A DNA stretch of 64,000 nt from Vaginimicrobium propionicum (lineage in GTDB: Bacteria > Actinomycetota > Actinomycetes > Propionibacteriales > Propionibacteriaceae): positions 1,286,050-1,350,049 of the forward strand of contig NZ_LT706985.1 in NCBI RefSeq assembly GCF_900155645.1, given 5' to 3'. Every line of letters starts with the position of its first letter. Position 1 is the stretch's first letter. A program made the position numbers and the translations under genes. This document shows, piece by piece, positions 27,187 through 35,411 of the stretch. The notes under the pieces are model-generated. The model was not told the origin of the DNA, searched no databases, and saw only the letters and a program-made list of their open reading frames with translations.

Positions 27187-27642
27187 ATGAGCGTGCATGA
27201 CATTGGCCCCGAGCCTTATAGTTTCGATCTTGAGACTGAAACTCGGGAAAACAAGAATTATCGGACGACAGCCTGGACGGGTAAGTACCTTCAGGTAACA
27301 CTGATGTCTATCCCCGTTGGCAGCTCGATCGGTCTGGAAGTTCACCCTGACAACGACCAATTCCTGCGTCTGGATGCGGGTAAGGGTAAGGCAGTGATGG
27401 GTGACTCGAAAGATAACCTGACTTTCGAGCAAGAGGTATCTGATGGTTGGGCAGTTTTGGTGCCTGCCGGCAAGTGGCACGACATTATCAACACTGGCGA
27501 CGAGCCGATGCAGGTTTACGCCGTGTACTCGCCGTCCCACCATGCTAAGGGAATCATCCAGGCAACCGCCGAAGAAGCTGAGAAGGACGAAGAGTCCGGC
27601 AAGGATGTCCCACCTGAGTGGACGGTGCAGCTCGGCAAATAA
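27187..27642 (+). CDS. Cupin-domain protein
   Basis: A 151-residue single-domain cupin. The two metal-binding motifs are visible: GSSIGLEVHPDNDQFLRLDAG (motif 1, with His and Glu-like positions) and VLVPAGKWHDIINTG (motif 2 His). The C-terminal 20 residues are acidic. It lies 46 bases after the adhesin and ends at a strong terminator, so it could be transcribed with the adhesin, but a functional link is not evident. Substrate unknown; members include sugar isomerases and dioxygenases. Confidence 0.8.
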   Translation: MSVHDIGPEPYSFDLETETRENKNYRTTAWTGKYLQVTLMSIPVGSSIGLEVHPDNDQFLRLDAGKGKAVMGDSKDNLTFEQEVSDGWAVLVPAGKWHDIINTGDEPMQVYAVYSPSHHAKGIIQATAEEAEKDEESGKDVPPEWTVQLGK

Positions 27643-27665
27643 CCCGAGCACTCACAAAACAAATT

Positions 27666-27692
27666 GCAGCCCCCGGGACGCCCGGGGGCTGC
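27666..27692. terminator. Bidirectional terminator between convergent genes
   Basis: GCAGCCCCCGGG pairs perfectly with CCCGGGGGCTGC around a 3-base loop. CTTGTTT follows on the plus strand and the mirror T-rich run on the minus strand, so it can serve both the cupin and the convergent membrane-protein gene. Confidence 0.85.
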
Positions 27693-27805
27693 GCTTGTTT
27701 GATAGCCCAAAGGTAAGTATTAGCCCTGAGTGCTACCGTGTTTTTTGCGTTAGCTCTACTTATAGAGCTAGACGAAAGCTAGCTCTAAAGCTCGGGCGTC
27801 AAGTG

Positions 27806-29908
27806 CTAGCCGCAGCCGGTAATTCGGTATAGCCCAGATTCGCCTTGAGAATCAACCAGTTCAAACCCGGGCACCGAGTCCAGACTCTCTAAACCTTTGC
27901 CGTAACCTTCGCCTGCCTGGTGATAGGGCTCGGGTTCCAGCTGAAGGGCGTAGGTTATTCCTAGGTCGTTTACGTCCTGGCACACCTTCGGATCCCACGA
28001 CGCTTCCGACAGATTCCTGTGAACATAGGAAATTTTGTCTTGGACGGCTCTGTCTACCGGCGATGAACTACTGGTCCCATAGACCTGGGTGGGTTTGCGG
28101 TCGACTAGCGCGTATATAAAACCGCCTCCTGCCCAGACGTTGACTGCCACTAAATCATCGGGGCCAACGTGTTCAGGCACACGATAAATTAAATCCATCT
28201 CGTCTTGAGTCAAGAAATGACCATATAACGGTTCGGTAGAAAATGTATCCTCGACTCTTTTTAATTCCGCAGTCTTTATCGGCGCGAAAGCGCAGGCAAC
28301 AGCAACTAATACGCCACAAAACAGGGACGTGATCCACTTCAAAACTGGCTTTTGTTGGGCGAATTTGAATATCAAAATGTATAGCGCCTGCCAGCCTGCA
28401 ATTGCGACCGTCACACCCACCAAAGCCATCGCGGCAGCCAGTCTTGGAGTATCACCGTAATAGGGTGCTGTGACCAGGCCACGCAAAAGATGGTTGCGAA
28501 CAGAGCACCCAACCGCATACATGAGTGCCATAACGATATAGCTGAACACTAAGGCTAGATGACGTCCGCGTTTTAGAATTAGCGCGAAAATTCCGACCGG
28601 CACACCTACCAGTGACAGTGAAGCCATGTATGAAGCGCGCAACGGCTCATAAGTTAATGCCCCTGAAGCTGTACCGATAACCGCTTGTCCGATAGACATC
28701 GTTAACGGCTGGAATGCCCCCCAACTAGCACTCCAGCCCATTTCTCTCAATGACACCAGCCAGGCGAAAGCGAAACCGACGATTCCCAGCACGCCGATGC
28801 CGAGCATGAGACGCGGCTTAGTCGAAATCACCGACGGTGTCGTCTTCGCATCTACGAGCGCAGCGATCTCGGTTGAATCAGACGTAGTCGCTTGCGGGTT
28901 TTCAGCCGATCCAGAGGATAGACCCCTGGATGGAAAGCCACCGTTCGTAGTTCTCCGCAGTTTCATGATTTGGTAGATGAGTAGAAATGCTGGCGCAAGT
29001 AATGCCATTCCGGCAGCCAGGACGCCTACCGGCTGAGCTATCGCAACGCCCGGCACCATTAGTAGGAATATCGCTAGCAGCCAACCAATGTCTCTGCTTG
29101 GTGCCTGAGGGTCGAGAATCACCCACCCCATAGCCAGTAATGAGGAAGCTAACGCTATCGCTAAGAAGGTGGGATAAACGATTCCCCAACTCACTAGAAG
29201 AAATGGGAACCAGACACCTGCCAGGCTGATGCTGGCTGTCGCAATCCGAGTAAATACCCCCGGTTTTACGACGTTCTCGACGAGAAGGGAAACCCCTAGT
29301 GGCCACACCAGGAAGCAGATAATGACCGTGCAGACATGGATGGCTTCTGGGATTCCGAGATGGGTGACTTGAACTAATAGCCCAACAACGTCATAAAAGC
29401 CTGAGGGATAGAAAATATCCATACCAAGCTGTTCATAGTGGAAAGGCGAGCCGCCCCCGTGATTGCCTACCATGTTGATGGCCGCCATATGCAAGGCGTT
29501 ATCAGCCATCTGAGCAAAGTTTTTGGTTGATCCGCACGCAGCTAAGAATCTAGGCAACAGCAGCGCACCCGCGAAAACTATGCCGAGCAGGTATTGACCA
29601 ATAATCCCCAGCTCACTTCGCCAATCCGAGGGTATATACGGCTGCTTGCGGCGCAGAAATGCAATAACACCAGCCACTATCACGGTGGCGCCGCACACCC
29701 AGCCAATATTCCAACTAACCCCGAGGGCACCGGCGATAATCGCTGTGACGGTGTAAATTGTCACTGTGACGGCTGGGGCGCACACCAGGCTGATATGCCA
29801 CTTCAATCTAGCCAAGACGTTAACCGCCAACCCTGGAATAAATAACAAGATTATTTCGAGCGGCACATAGGCCATTAGTGCCAACCAGGACATCGCTTCC
29901 ATATTCAC
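27806..29908 (-). CDS. Large polytopic membrane protein (DUF6541-like)
   Basis: A 700-residue protein with about 14 hydrophobic segments and an extracytoplasmic C-terminal part of roughly 150 residues. The layout and the motif DNALHMAAI after the fourth helix match actinobacterial DUF6541 proteins, which resemble GT-C type glycosyltransferases acting on lipid-linked sugars. No catalytic role has been shown here. Start uncertain: GTG 29908 or ATG 29902 are in the same frame. A hydrophilic loop near residues 320-360 is probably cytoplasmic. It is convergent with the cupin. Confidence 0.7.
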   Translation of the reverse strand: MNMEAMSWLALMAYVPLEIILLFIPGLAVNVLARLKWHISLVCAPAVTVTIYTVTAIIAGALGVSWNIGWVCGATVIVAGVIAFLRRKQPYIPSDWRSELGIIGQYLLGIVFAGALLLPRFLAACGSTKNFAQMADNALHMAAINMVGNHGGGSPFHYEQLGMDIFYPSGFYDVVGLLVQVTHLGIPEAIHVCTVIICFLVWPLGVSLLVENVVKPGVFTRIATASISLAGVWFPFLLVSWGIVYPTFLAIALASSLLAMGWVILDPQAPSRDIGWLLAIFLLMVPGVAIAQPVGVLAAGMALLAPAFLLIYQIMKLRRTTNGGFPSRGLSSGSAENPQATTSDSTEIAALVDAKTTPSVISTKPRLMLGIGVLGIVGFAFAWLVSLREMGWSASWGAFQPLTMSIGQAVIGTASGALTYEPLRASYMASLSLVGVPVGIFALILKRGRHLALVFSYIVMALMYAVGCSVRNHLLRGLVTAPYYGDTPRLAAAMALVGVTVAIAGWQALYILIFKFAQQKPVLKWITSLFCGVLVAVACAFAPIKTAELKRVEDTFSTEPLYGHFLTQDEMDLIYRVPEHVGPDDLVAVNVWAGGGFIYALVDRKPTQVYGTSSSSPVDRAVQDKISYVHRNLSEASWDPKVCQDVNDLGITYALQLEPEPYHQAGEGYGKGLESLDSVPGFELVDSQGESGLYRITGCG

Positions 29909-29944
29909 CCCGCATGCATTCTGTATATCGTCAGCATTCTAGAC

Positions 29945-29975
29945 GGTTTCACCCGCCCACGCGGGGATGATGTCC
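29945..29975. repeat. Single CRISPR-repeat-like sequence (type I-E style)
   Basis: The stretch reads GGTTTCACCCGCCCACGCGG followed by GGATGATGTCCG. It has the CCCGC...GCGGG stem and GGGATGAT tail of actinobacterial type I-E CRISPR repeats. No second copy follows within 70 bases and no cas gene is in the window, so it is at best an isolated relic. Confidence 0.35.
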
Positions 29976-30071
29976 GGGAGCAACTTAATTTTGCGCCCCA
30001 GGTATTCGGGCACCTTATCGAGGGTATAACGAAACATTTTTCCAACAGCGGAAGAGCAACCGCTTTAATCC

Positions 30072-30091
30072 CTTTACGTCAGCCCGTAAAG
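30072..30091. promoter_or_regulatory. Candidate HicB operator
   Basis: Inverted repeat CTTTACG-N6-CGTAAAG ending 17 bases before the hicA GTG, where an autoregulatory site for a HicAB module is expected. TTATTAAAC just downstream may be the -10 region, giving a nearly leaderless message. Confidence 0.55.
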
Positions 30092-30107
30092 TTATTAAAC
30101 TATTGCT

Positions 30108-30323
30108 GTGCGAGCCAGGGAAGTCACGAAGAGAATCGAGGAGCTTGGCGGCATATTTGTTCGGCAAGTTGGTTCTCACAGACGTTACAACGCCCGCACG
30201 CGCGAGGGTGAAAGAGTCTTTACGACCGTCCCCATGCATAATGGCGATATTCCCCTGGGGACATTGCGGGCAATAGAGAAAGACCTGGCACCGGCGTTCG
30301 GGAAAGGGTGGCTAGTGAAATGA
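30108..30323 (+). CDS. hicA: HicA-type mRNA interferase toxin
   Basis: A 71-residue protein with the HicA double-stranded-RNA-binding fold. The N-terminal VTKRIEELGGIFVRQVGSHR contains the catalytic histidine in GSHRRY, and PLGTLRAIEKDL near residue 48 matches the C-terminal helix. It cleaves mRNA when free of HicB. The start is a GTG at 30108 without a clear ribosome site. Its stop overlaps the hicB start (ATGA), so toxin precedes antitoxin, the usual HicAB order. Confidence 0.85.
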   Translation: MRAREVTKRIEELGGIFVRQVGSHRRYNARTREGERVFTTVPMHNGDIPLGTLRAIEKDLAPAFGKGWLVK

Positions 30324-30709
30324 ATGTGATGAGGTATACGGCGACGGTTAGCAGGGACAAGAACGCTTGGACAGCTCAATGTGTTGAGCACCCGCAGGCG
30401 CACACGTGGGCGCGCTCGTTGGTTCAACTGCGCACCGCAATTAAAGAGGCAATAATCCTGGCAGCAGATTTGCCGGATGACGCTGCTTTTGGGGTTGACT
30501 TGGTTGCGGACGCTAGTGTGCCGGCAGACCTGGCAGACGCACTGCCACTGGGTAATCGACGCATGGCGCTGTTAGCTGAGCAAGAGCAGGTTGCCGCGTC
30601 AGCCAGTGGCAGCGCTAAGTCGCTGACCCGTTGCGGGTACAGCACCAGGGATGTTGCTGGCGCACTAGCGATTTCTGCTGGCCGGGTATCTCAGCTTGTC
30701 GCAAGCTAG
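30320..30709 (+). CDS. hicB: HicB-type antitoxin
   Basis: A 129-residue antitoxin. The N-terminal YTATVSRDKNAWTAQCVEHP and HTWARSLVQLRTAIKEAI form the HicB partial RNase-H-like fold that covers HicA. The C-terminal TRDVAGALAISAGRVSQLVAS is a helix-turn-helix that probably binds the upstream inverted repeat. The ATG at 30320 overlaps the hicA stop, giving translational coupling. Confidence 0.85.
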   Translation: MNVMRYTATVSRDKNAWTAQCVEHPQAHTWARSLVQLRTAIKEAIILAADLPDDAAFGVDLVADASVPADLADALPLGNRRMALLAEQEQVAASASGSAKSLTRCGYSTRDVAGALAISAGRVSQLVAS

Positions 30710-30762
30710 CCGACAGGCGCGAGGCGGGTACAATGTCCACACCTAGCGGCAATCGCCTTTAC

Positions 30763-31035
30763 CTATCTGTAAACCTTTGAGCGGTGCGCGACATCAACCA
30801 CCAACACAACTAACACCTCATCGTCAATGAGGCACAGCAGTCGATAATCACCAACACGATAGCGCCACAACCCGACGAGGTTGCCCGTTAGCGCCTTTCC
30901 TCTACTTCTCGGGTCATCTAATTCCGCTAATTCGGCAAGCGCCGCAACAATTTTGCGGGCAACTTGACGGTCAAGTTTTCGAAGCGATTTGTCGGCTTTC
31001 GCGAAGACCTCAATCTTCCAAGCCAAGGTGCTCAC
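30763..31035 (-). CDS. RelE/ParE-family toxin
   Basis: A 90-residue toxin. The N-terminal WKIEVFAKADKSLRKLDRQV and the later GLWRYRVGDYRLLCLIDD are the RelE-type ribosome-dependent RNase signature, and AHRSKVYR ends the protein in the usual basic motif. It overlaps the antitoxin gene by 26 bases. The module is probably an addiction or stress system. Confidence 0.9.
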   Translation of the reverse strand: MSTLAWKIEVFAKADKSLRKLDRQVARKIVAALAELAELDDPRSRGKALTGNLVGLWRYRVGDYRLLCLIDDEVLVVLVVDVAHRSKVYR

Positions 31036-31258
31036 TTACCTCGTCAAGGGTGTAAGTTTTCAGCCGGCCTGCCCGATATTCCTCCACGGTTGAAAGCACG
31101 TCGTATTCCCAAATCAAGCGGTCAATAGAATCCTCAACAGCCTGACGAATGTAGTAACTTTTTGAACGGCCAGTTCGCTGAGCCAAATCATCAAGACGCT
31201 CCATAGTGCGAGCAGACAACCTGACCGACGTAGGCTTTTCGTGAACCTCTGAAGCCAT
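31010..31258 (-). CDS. RelB-like ribbon-helix-helix antitoxin
   Basis: An 82-residue antitoxin. TSVRLSARTMERLDDLAQRT is a ribbon-helix-helix DNA-binding start; the C-terminal tail is acidic and would bind the RelE-like toxin. The start at 31258 has AGGTGG upstream. A 12-bp palindrome just before the gene is a probable binding site. Confidence 0.88.
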   Translation of the reverse strand: MASEVHEKPTSVRLSARTMERLDDLAQRTGRSKSYYIRQAVEDSIDRLIWEYDVLSTVEEYRAGRLKTYTLDEVSEHLGLED

Positions 31259-31281
31259 ATTCACCACCTAGAAATTAGATT

Positions 31282-31293
31282 ACTACATGTAGT
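31282..31293. promoter_or_regulatory. Palindromic operator of the RelBE-like module
   Basis: Perfect palindrome ACTACATGTAGT, 24 bases before the antitoxin start. Ribbon-helix-helix antitoxins commonly bind such short palindromes to repress their own operon. Confidence 0.6.
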
Positions 31294-31309
31294 TAAAACC
31301 CATCGCCGG

Positions 31310-33700
31310 CTACCTGGGCAGTGCTCGACGGGCGCCGGGTTTTCTGGGTGGGATGGTGTCGCGCGAGTCGCCGATGGTGCGGCGGCGGGTTCGAGCTGGC
31401 TCAGAGCTTTCGGGGCGGTAAGGCTCGCCGGAGCCAACCGTTACCTCGCGGAAGACTTCCGTGTGCACGGTGGTTCTGGGGGCGTAGGTGTCGCCCGGCT
31501 CCACAGTCACCCAACTACGGGTTTCGGTGTAGACAGTGGTTCCCGGAGGGTATGCCTTGCTCGCTTCTACACCCGTCCAATCGGTAGTCTCGGTGAACGG
31601 TGAGGTTGCGCGACGAGAATAGTTTCTGGGCTCGGCAACCGCACGATAGTTGTCCGAGCCGCGATAGGTGTCCGGGCTCCGATAGGTGTCGAGGTCTGGC
31701 TCGTCTGCCTCGAAACCGCTGGGCATACCCGATTCCAATAATCCTCGACGTGGCGTTGCGGGAACTATTGACCTAGCTATATCAGCCACTGTCTTAGTTA
31801 GCGGGGCAGGATGATTGGCTATTGGCGCAGGATTGCCCGCCGCAATTAAGTAACCACCGAATACGGCGCGACCAGAAGGCGAACTTGACGTTTCACCAGG
31901 CACAGCACCAGCAGACGCGCCCGACACAACACTGTCAGACACAGCGCCAGCGATGTCACCAGACACCGCACTAGCAACGCTGCCAAGCGTCGAACCAGAA
32001 ACGCCACCCGGCACAGCACCAGCAGACGCACCCGACACAACACTGTCAGACACAGCGCCAGCGATGTCACCAGACACCGCACTAGCAACCTTGCCCGACT
32101 CAGCACCAGCAGATGCACCAGACACAGCACTAGCAACCCCACTAGACACCCCACCAGCCACAGCACCGGCAGCACCGACAAGCGTCGCGTCGGCTACCTC
32201 GCCCGGCACGCCGGCTAGTCTGGCTGGCGAATGTAGCTGGCTGCTTCGGCTAGGCTCAGGCGCGCTGCCCGTCGGTTGCGCAGCTAGGGTGTCCCGCCCA
32301 CGCACGGCGCGGGTCGCACTCTCGTTAGCTGGCACAGTCTCAATGCCAGTATCTCGCCCACCCACGACGCGGGTCGGGCTCTCGTTAGCTAGCACAGTCT
32401 CAATGCCAGTGCTCGGCCCACGCTCGGCGCGGGTCGCACTCTCGTTAGCTAGCACAGCCTCAACGCTGATATCCCGCCCTCGCACTGCACGGGTTGCACC
32501 GTTAGCGCTGCGCGCTACGGCGTCGTCACCGCTGTGATCCGATGAGCTTTGGCTGAGTGCACTTTCTGCGGCAATCGCCAGGCCGCTCGCGCTAGCAGCA
32601 ACCTTGGCGCTATCGAGAGTGGTGCCCTCCCCTACTGCGGGCTCAGGTGAATGTTTGGCTAGTTTGTCTGTTCGTGCCGCTGGCTTTTCTTCGCGTGCCG
32701 CTAATTTGTTTGCGCGCGCGGCTCGCTGCTTGTCTGCGCGTGCGGCTCGCTTTTCGGCGCGGGCTGCTCGTTTGCTAGAACGTATTGCTTGTTTTTCTTC
32801 ACGCGAGACGCGTTTGCCGTCACGCAAGGTGGCGATGACCCGGCGAACAGTAAACACGATTATTAGTATATTCAGTGCCCCGTAGGCGATGGCCCACCAT
32901 GGGAAGGAGGGTTGTCCGGAGGGTTGTTTGGCTTCGTCTTCCACGTTTTTAGGTGTCGGATGAATGCGTTCGCCGGTCACCAAAATGCGGTGCGAGTTCA
33001 CCCCTATTGGGGTGCAGGTTATCAGTGTGGCTAGGTCTTTCCCCTCAACTGGACGAATCGCCTCAGTGTCTTCGGGGGCTACCACTTTGATGTCTGCTAC
33101 TTGATAGGCGAAGATTTCCCCCAGCACTTCGAAGGTGAAGATGTCACCTTTTTTTACCTTGTCTAGGTGGGTGAAGAGAGTGGATTCAGCTAGGCCTCGG
33201 TGCGCGGTAACTACTGTTCTAGTGTTTATGCCACCCACCGGCAGGGAGGTGCCCCGCAGATGCCCAGCACCTTTTAGTAGGGTTTCGTCGTCGGTGCCGT
33301 GATAGATCGGCAAGTCGATACCAGCCGAGTCGACTCGCACGCGCCCCATAAACCCGTCAGGGCTGCCCATAAGTTGCTGTTCATACGGTTCAACATCGGT
33401 GTCAGTCATGTCGCCGGAGCCTTTGGCGACATGTTCACTGGCCCCCAGCACCGCACCGGACGCTAAAGCCTCGTTATAGGCGTGCGCGCTGGCTAGTTGT
33501 TCGGCTGCTTCCGGGTAAAGATTAGGCACATTGACTTGCACCTTAGCTATTTCACGGGATTGAAAGTACTGGTTTATCCAGCTAGCGCCCGTCGGATAGA
33601 ACAGCAGCGTCAGCCCAGCAATGAAAATTAATGCTGTGAGTAGGCTAATAGCTACGCTCAGCTTTTTTCTCAACAAGGCTCCTAGAGGGTTTAGACACAT
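31310..33700 (-). CDS. Class C (pilus-type) sortase with long cytoplasmic tail
   Basis: A 796-residue sortase; class C enzymes are usually 280-400 residues. Residues 12-35 are a membrane helix. The sortase core runs from about 50 to 250 with catalytic His167 (VVTAHRG), Cys229 (LITCTPIG) and Arg238. The lid motif reads EPY (104-106) instead of the usual DPY/DPW. A second helix lies near 268-290. The remaining roughly 500 residues are predicted cytoplasmic: an Arg/Ala/Lys-rich stretch, 21-residue repeats ending in ANESATRA, Ala/Gly/Ser-rich repeats and a Pro/Tyr/Thr-rich end. It links pilins covalently. The start at 33700 has no ribosome site; TTG 33673, with AGGAG five bases upstream, is a serious alternative. 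Confidence 0.85.
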   Translation of the reverse strand: MCLNPLGALLRKKLSVAISLLTALIFIAGLTLLFYPTGASWINQYFQSREIAKVQVNVPNLYPEAAEQLASAHAYNEALASGAVLGASEHVAKGSGDMTDTDVEPYEQQLMGSPDGFMGRVRVDSAGIDLPIYHGTDDETLLKGAGHLRGTSLPVGGINTRTVVTAHRGLAESTLFTHLDKVKKGDIFTFEVLGEIFAYQVADIKVVAPEDTEAIRPVEGKDLATLITCTPIGVNSHRILVTGERIHPTPKNVEDEAKQPSGQPSFPWWAIAYGALNILIIVFTVRRVIATLRDGKRVSREEKQAIRSSKRAARAEKRAARADKQRAARANKLAAREEKPAARTDKLAKHSPEPAVGEGTTLDSAKVAASASGLAIAAESALSQSSSDHSGDDAVARSANGATRAVRGRDISVEAVLANESATRAERGPSTGIETVLANESPTRVVGGRDTGIETVPANESATRAVRGRDTLAAQPTGSAPEPSRSSQLHSPARLAGVPGEVADATLVGAAGAVAGGVSSGVASAVSGASAGAESGKVASAVSGDIAGAVSDSVVSGASAGAVPGGVSGSTLGSVASAVSGDIAGAVSDSVVSGASAGAVPGETSSSPSGRAVFGGYLIAAGNPAPIANHPAPLTKTVADIARSIVPATPRRGLLESGMPSGFEADEPDLDTYRSPDTYRGSDNYRAVAEPRNYSRRATSPFTETTDWTGVEASKAYPPGTTVYTETRSWVTVEPGDTYAPRTTVHTEVFREVTVGSGEPYRPESSEPARTRRRTIGDSRDTIPPRKPGARRALPR
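31918..32090. repeat. Tandem duplication inside the sortase tail
   Basis: Two nearly identical copies of about 60 bases (around 31918-31980 and 32028-32090) encode the same Ala/Ser/Gly-rich segment beginning ASAVSGDIAGAVSDS. A second set of repeats with a period of about 63 bases follows at roughly 32280-32500. Recombination between copies could change tail length. Confidence 0.7.
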
Positions 33701-33702
33701 TA

Positions 33703-33735
33703 AGGTGGGGCCAGCTTAATAGGCTGACCCCACCT
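33703..33735 (-). other. Hairpin between major pilin and sortase genes
   Basis: AGGTGGGG (33703-33710) pairs with CCCCACCT (33728-33735), with further pairing inside and one mismatch. It lies between the pilin stop and the sortase start and has no U-tract. It may reduce sortase expression relative to the shaft pilin. Confidence 0.6.
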
Positions 33736-33761
33736 CCTAGTTTTAGCGGATTACCGCGTCG

Positions 33762-35297
33762 TTACGCCTGAGTGCGACGTAGCCGAGCGGATACCATATA
33801 GCCGCCACCAGCTAGCAGTAGCAGAGTCGCGCCACCCAATAGGATGAGCATCTGACCCTGGCCACCAGTTAGCGGAATGTTGAACTTCGGACGAGTGTTC
33901 TGAACCTCAGCATTGTAAGAGGCTGCAGCCATCTCACCAGCATTCACAGTCACCTCGGTGACAGCGTTAGCAGGAATCTGGTAGCCGGCAGGAGCCTTGA
34001 TCTCTTTAATCCAGTATTTCTGGCTGGTAGTGGGGTCCACAGCAGTGGCATTGTTACGAACGCCAACACGCAGGGAGTCGATGAAAGCCTCACCATTCTC
34101 GTCAGTGGTAAGGGTGGTTAGAGCCGTAGCACCAGCGGTGGCCGGATCAACGTCATAAATCTCGAACTCGGCGCCAGACAGCTTCTGGTTCTTGTTATCG
34201 CCGTACTTGAAAATCCTCAACTGACCCCAGACGGTGTTGACCTTGTTGGTCTTAACCTCTTTGCCGTTCGCGTTTAGCAAGGCATCGTTGTAGATTTTGC
34301 CGTCGCCAATGTTGCCAACCTTGGTAGGAATAGTTACTTCAACCTCGGCACCCTTGTGGCTCCGGGTTAGCTTGGCAAGACCAGCCTGAGTAAATTCAAC
34401 TACTACCTGAGTGCACTTGGTTTTGCTGGGGTCTGAGGCAACCTTGCAGTCGGTCCTAGCTTCAGATGTGACGGTGTAGTCACCTGCCTCGAAGATGGTG
34501 TTACCGGACTTAACCACAACCGGGTTAGCAGCATTGTCGAAAGCCAAGCGCTCATCTAGTTGATCGGTGAACTTGAACTCAGTGACGTCCTCAGAACCGT
34601 TCGGTACATCACCTGTAACAGTCCAGTTAACGATGTCGTTTTCCTTTAGCGGGGTGGTCGAGTCGTCAACTGACTTCTTGGTGCCGGTGGTGGAGTTCTT
34701 CGGGTAGACGTGTACGTCGTAGAGCCAAGCGGCTTCTCCAGCAGTCACGGAGACGTTAGTCGGCACCATAACGCAGAATGGGGCAGCTTTCCTAACAATG
34801 TTAAGCTCAGCAGGAGCTTCATCCTCAGAAATCAGGTAAACGCCAACGCTTAGATTCTCGAACTTTGCGACGCCGCCATTAGCGGTGGTCTGCTGATTAG
34901 CAGCGAAGTTGTTGTCGAAATTCACGGTGCTCGCACCGGACTTGGCCGTTCCAGTCTCGCACTTTAAGTCTGCAATCTTGGCTACATCTTCTGGCTTGGA
35001 AAGGTCGAGAGCGAGTTTCTTAATGGTGAACGGCACCTTGTCTAGCGCTTTAGCGCCATCCTTCGGGGTGATTTCTTTACCGCTCGGGTACTCTTCGGAC
35101 CAGTTCTCACCCGAATACTTGTGCAGCGTAATCGAGCCGGTCTTGCTGGTGTCAATGTTGGCGTTGCCGAGGGTGGACGTGTCGTTGGGGGTCAGCGTCG
35201 TGTCGCTGAACGCCGGGCTGGTGGCGAAAAAGCTGCCGATGATCAGCACGGAGAGCACTGATACTAAGGCTCCTAGTTTTTTCTTTAGCATTTTCAT
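33762..35297 (-). CDS. Major pilin (shaft) subunit, SpaA/FimA type
   Basis: A 511-residue fimbrial shaft protein. A signal peptide (about 1-31) is followed by a domain ending in the pilin motif YDVHVYPKN near residue 200, whose Lys joins the next subunit. A middle isopeptide domain (TDQLDERLAFDN onward) and a Cna_B domain with the E-box YWIKEIKAPAGY near 425 follow. The sorting signal is IPLTG (474-478) rather than LPLTG, then a hydrophobic helix and RLRRTQ. It lies between the tip gene and the sortase, the standard order of two-component pili. Confidence 0.92.
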   Translation of the reverse strand: MKMLKKKLGALVSVLSVLIIGSFFATSPAFSDTTLTPNDTSTLGNANIDTSKTGSITLHKYSGENWSEEYPSGKEITPKDGAKALDKVPFTIKKLALDLSKPEDVAKIADLKCETGTAKSGASTVNFDNNFAANQQTTANGGVAKFENLSVGVYLISEDEAPAELNIVRKAAPFCVMVPTNVSVTAGEAAWLYDVHVYPKNSTTGTKKSVDDSTTPLKENDIVNWTVTGDVPNGSEDVTEFKFTDQLDERLAFDNAANPVVVKSGNTIFEAGDYTVTSEARTDCKVASDPSKTKCTQVVVEFTQAGLAKLTRSHKGAEVEVTIPTKVGNIGDGKIYNDALLNANGKEVKTNKVNTVWGQLRIFKYGDNKNQKLSGAEFEIYDVDPATAGATALTTLTTDENGEAFIDSLRVGVRNNATAVDPTTSQKYWIKEIKAPAGYQIPANAVTEVTVNAGEMAAASYNAEVQNTRPKFNIPLTGGQGQMLILLGGATLLLLAGGGYMVSARLRRTQA

Positions 35298-35411
35298 AAT
35301 GCCAAATTCCTTTCTTGAAAAATTAATATCGGTTGTGCAATTCGGTTAATTGGTGTTGAAAGAGCAGTTGTTTATGCCTCGCTTTCCCCTCAAGTCGTGA
35401 CACGACGCCGG

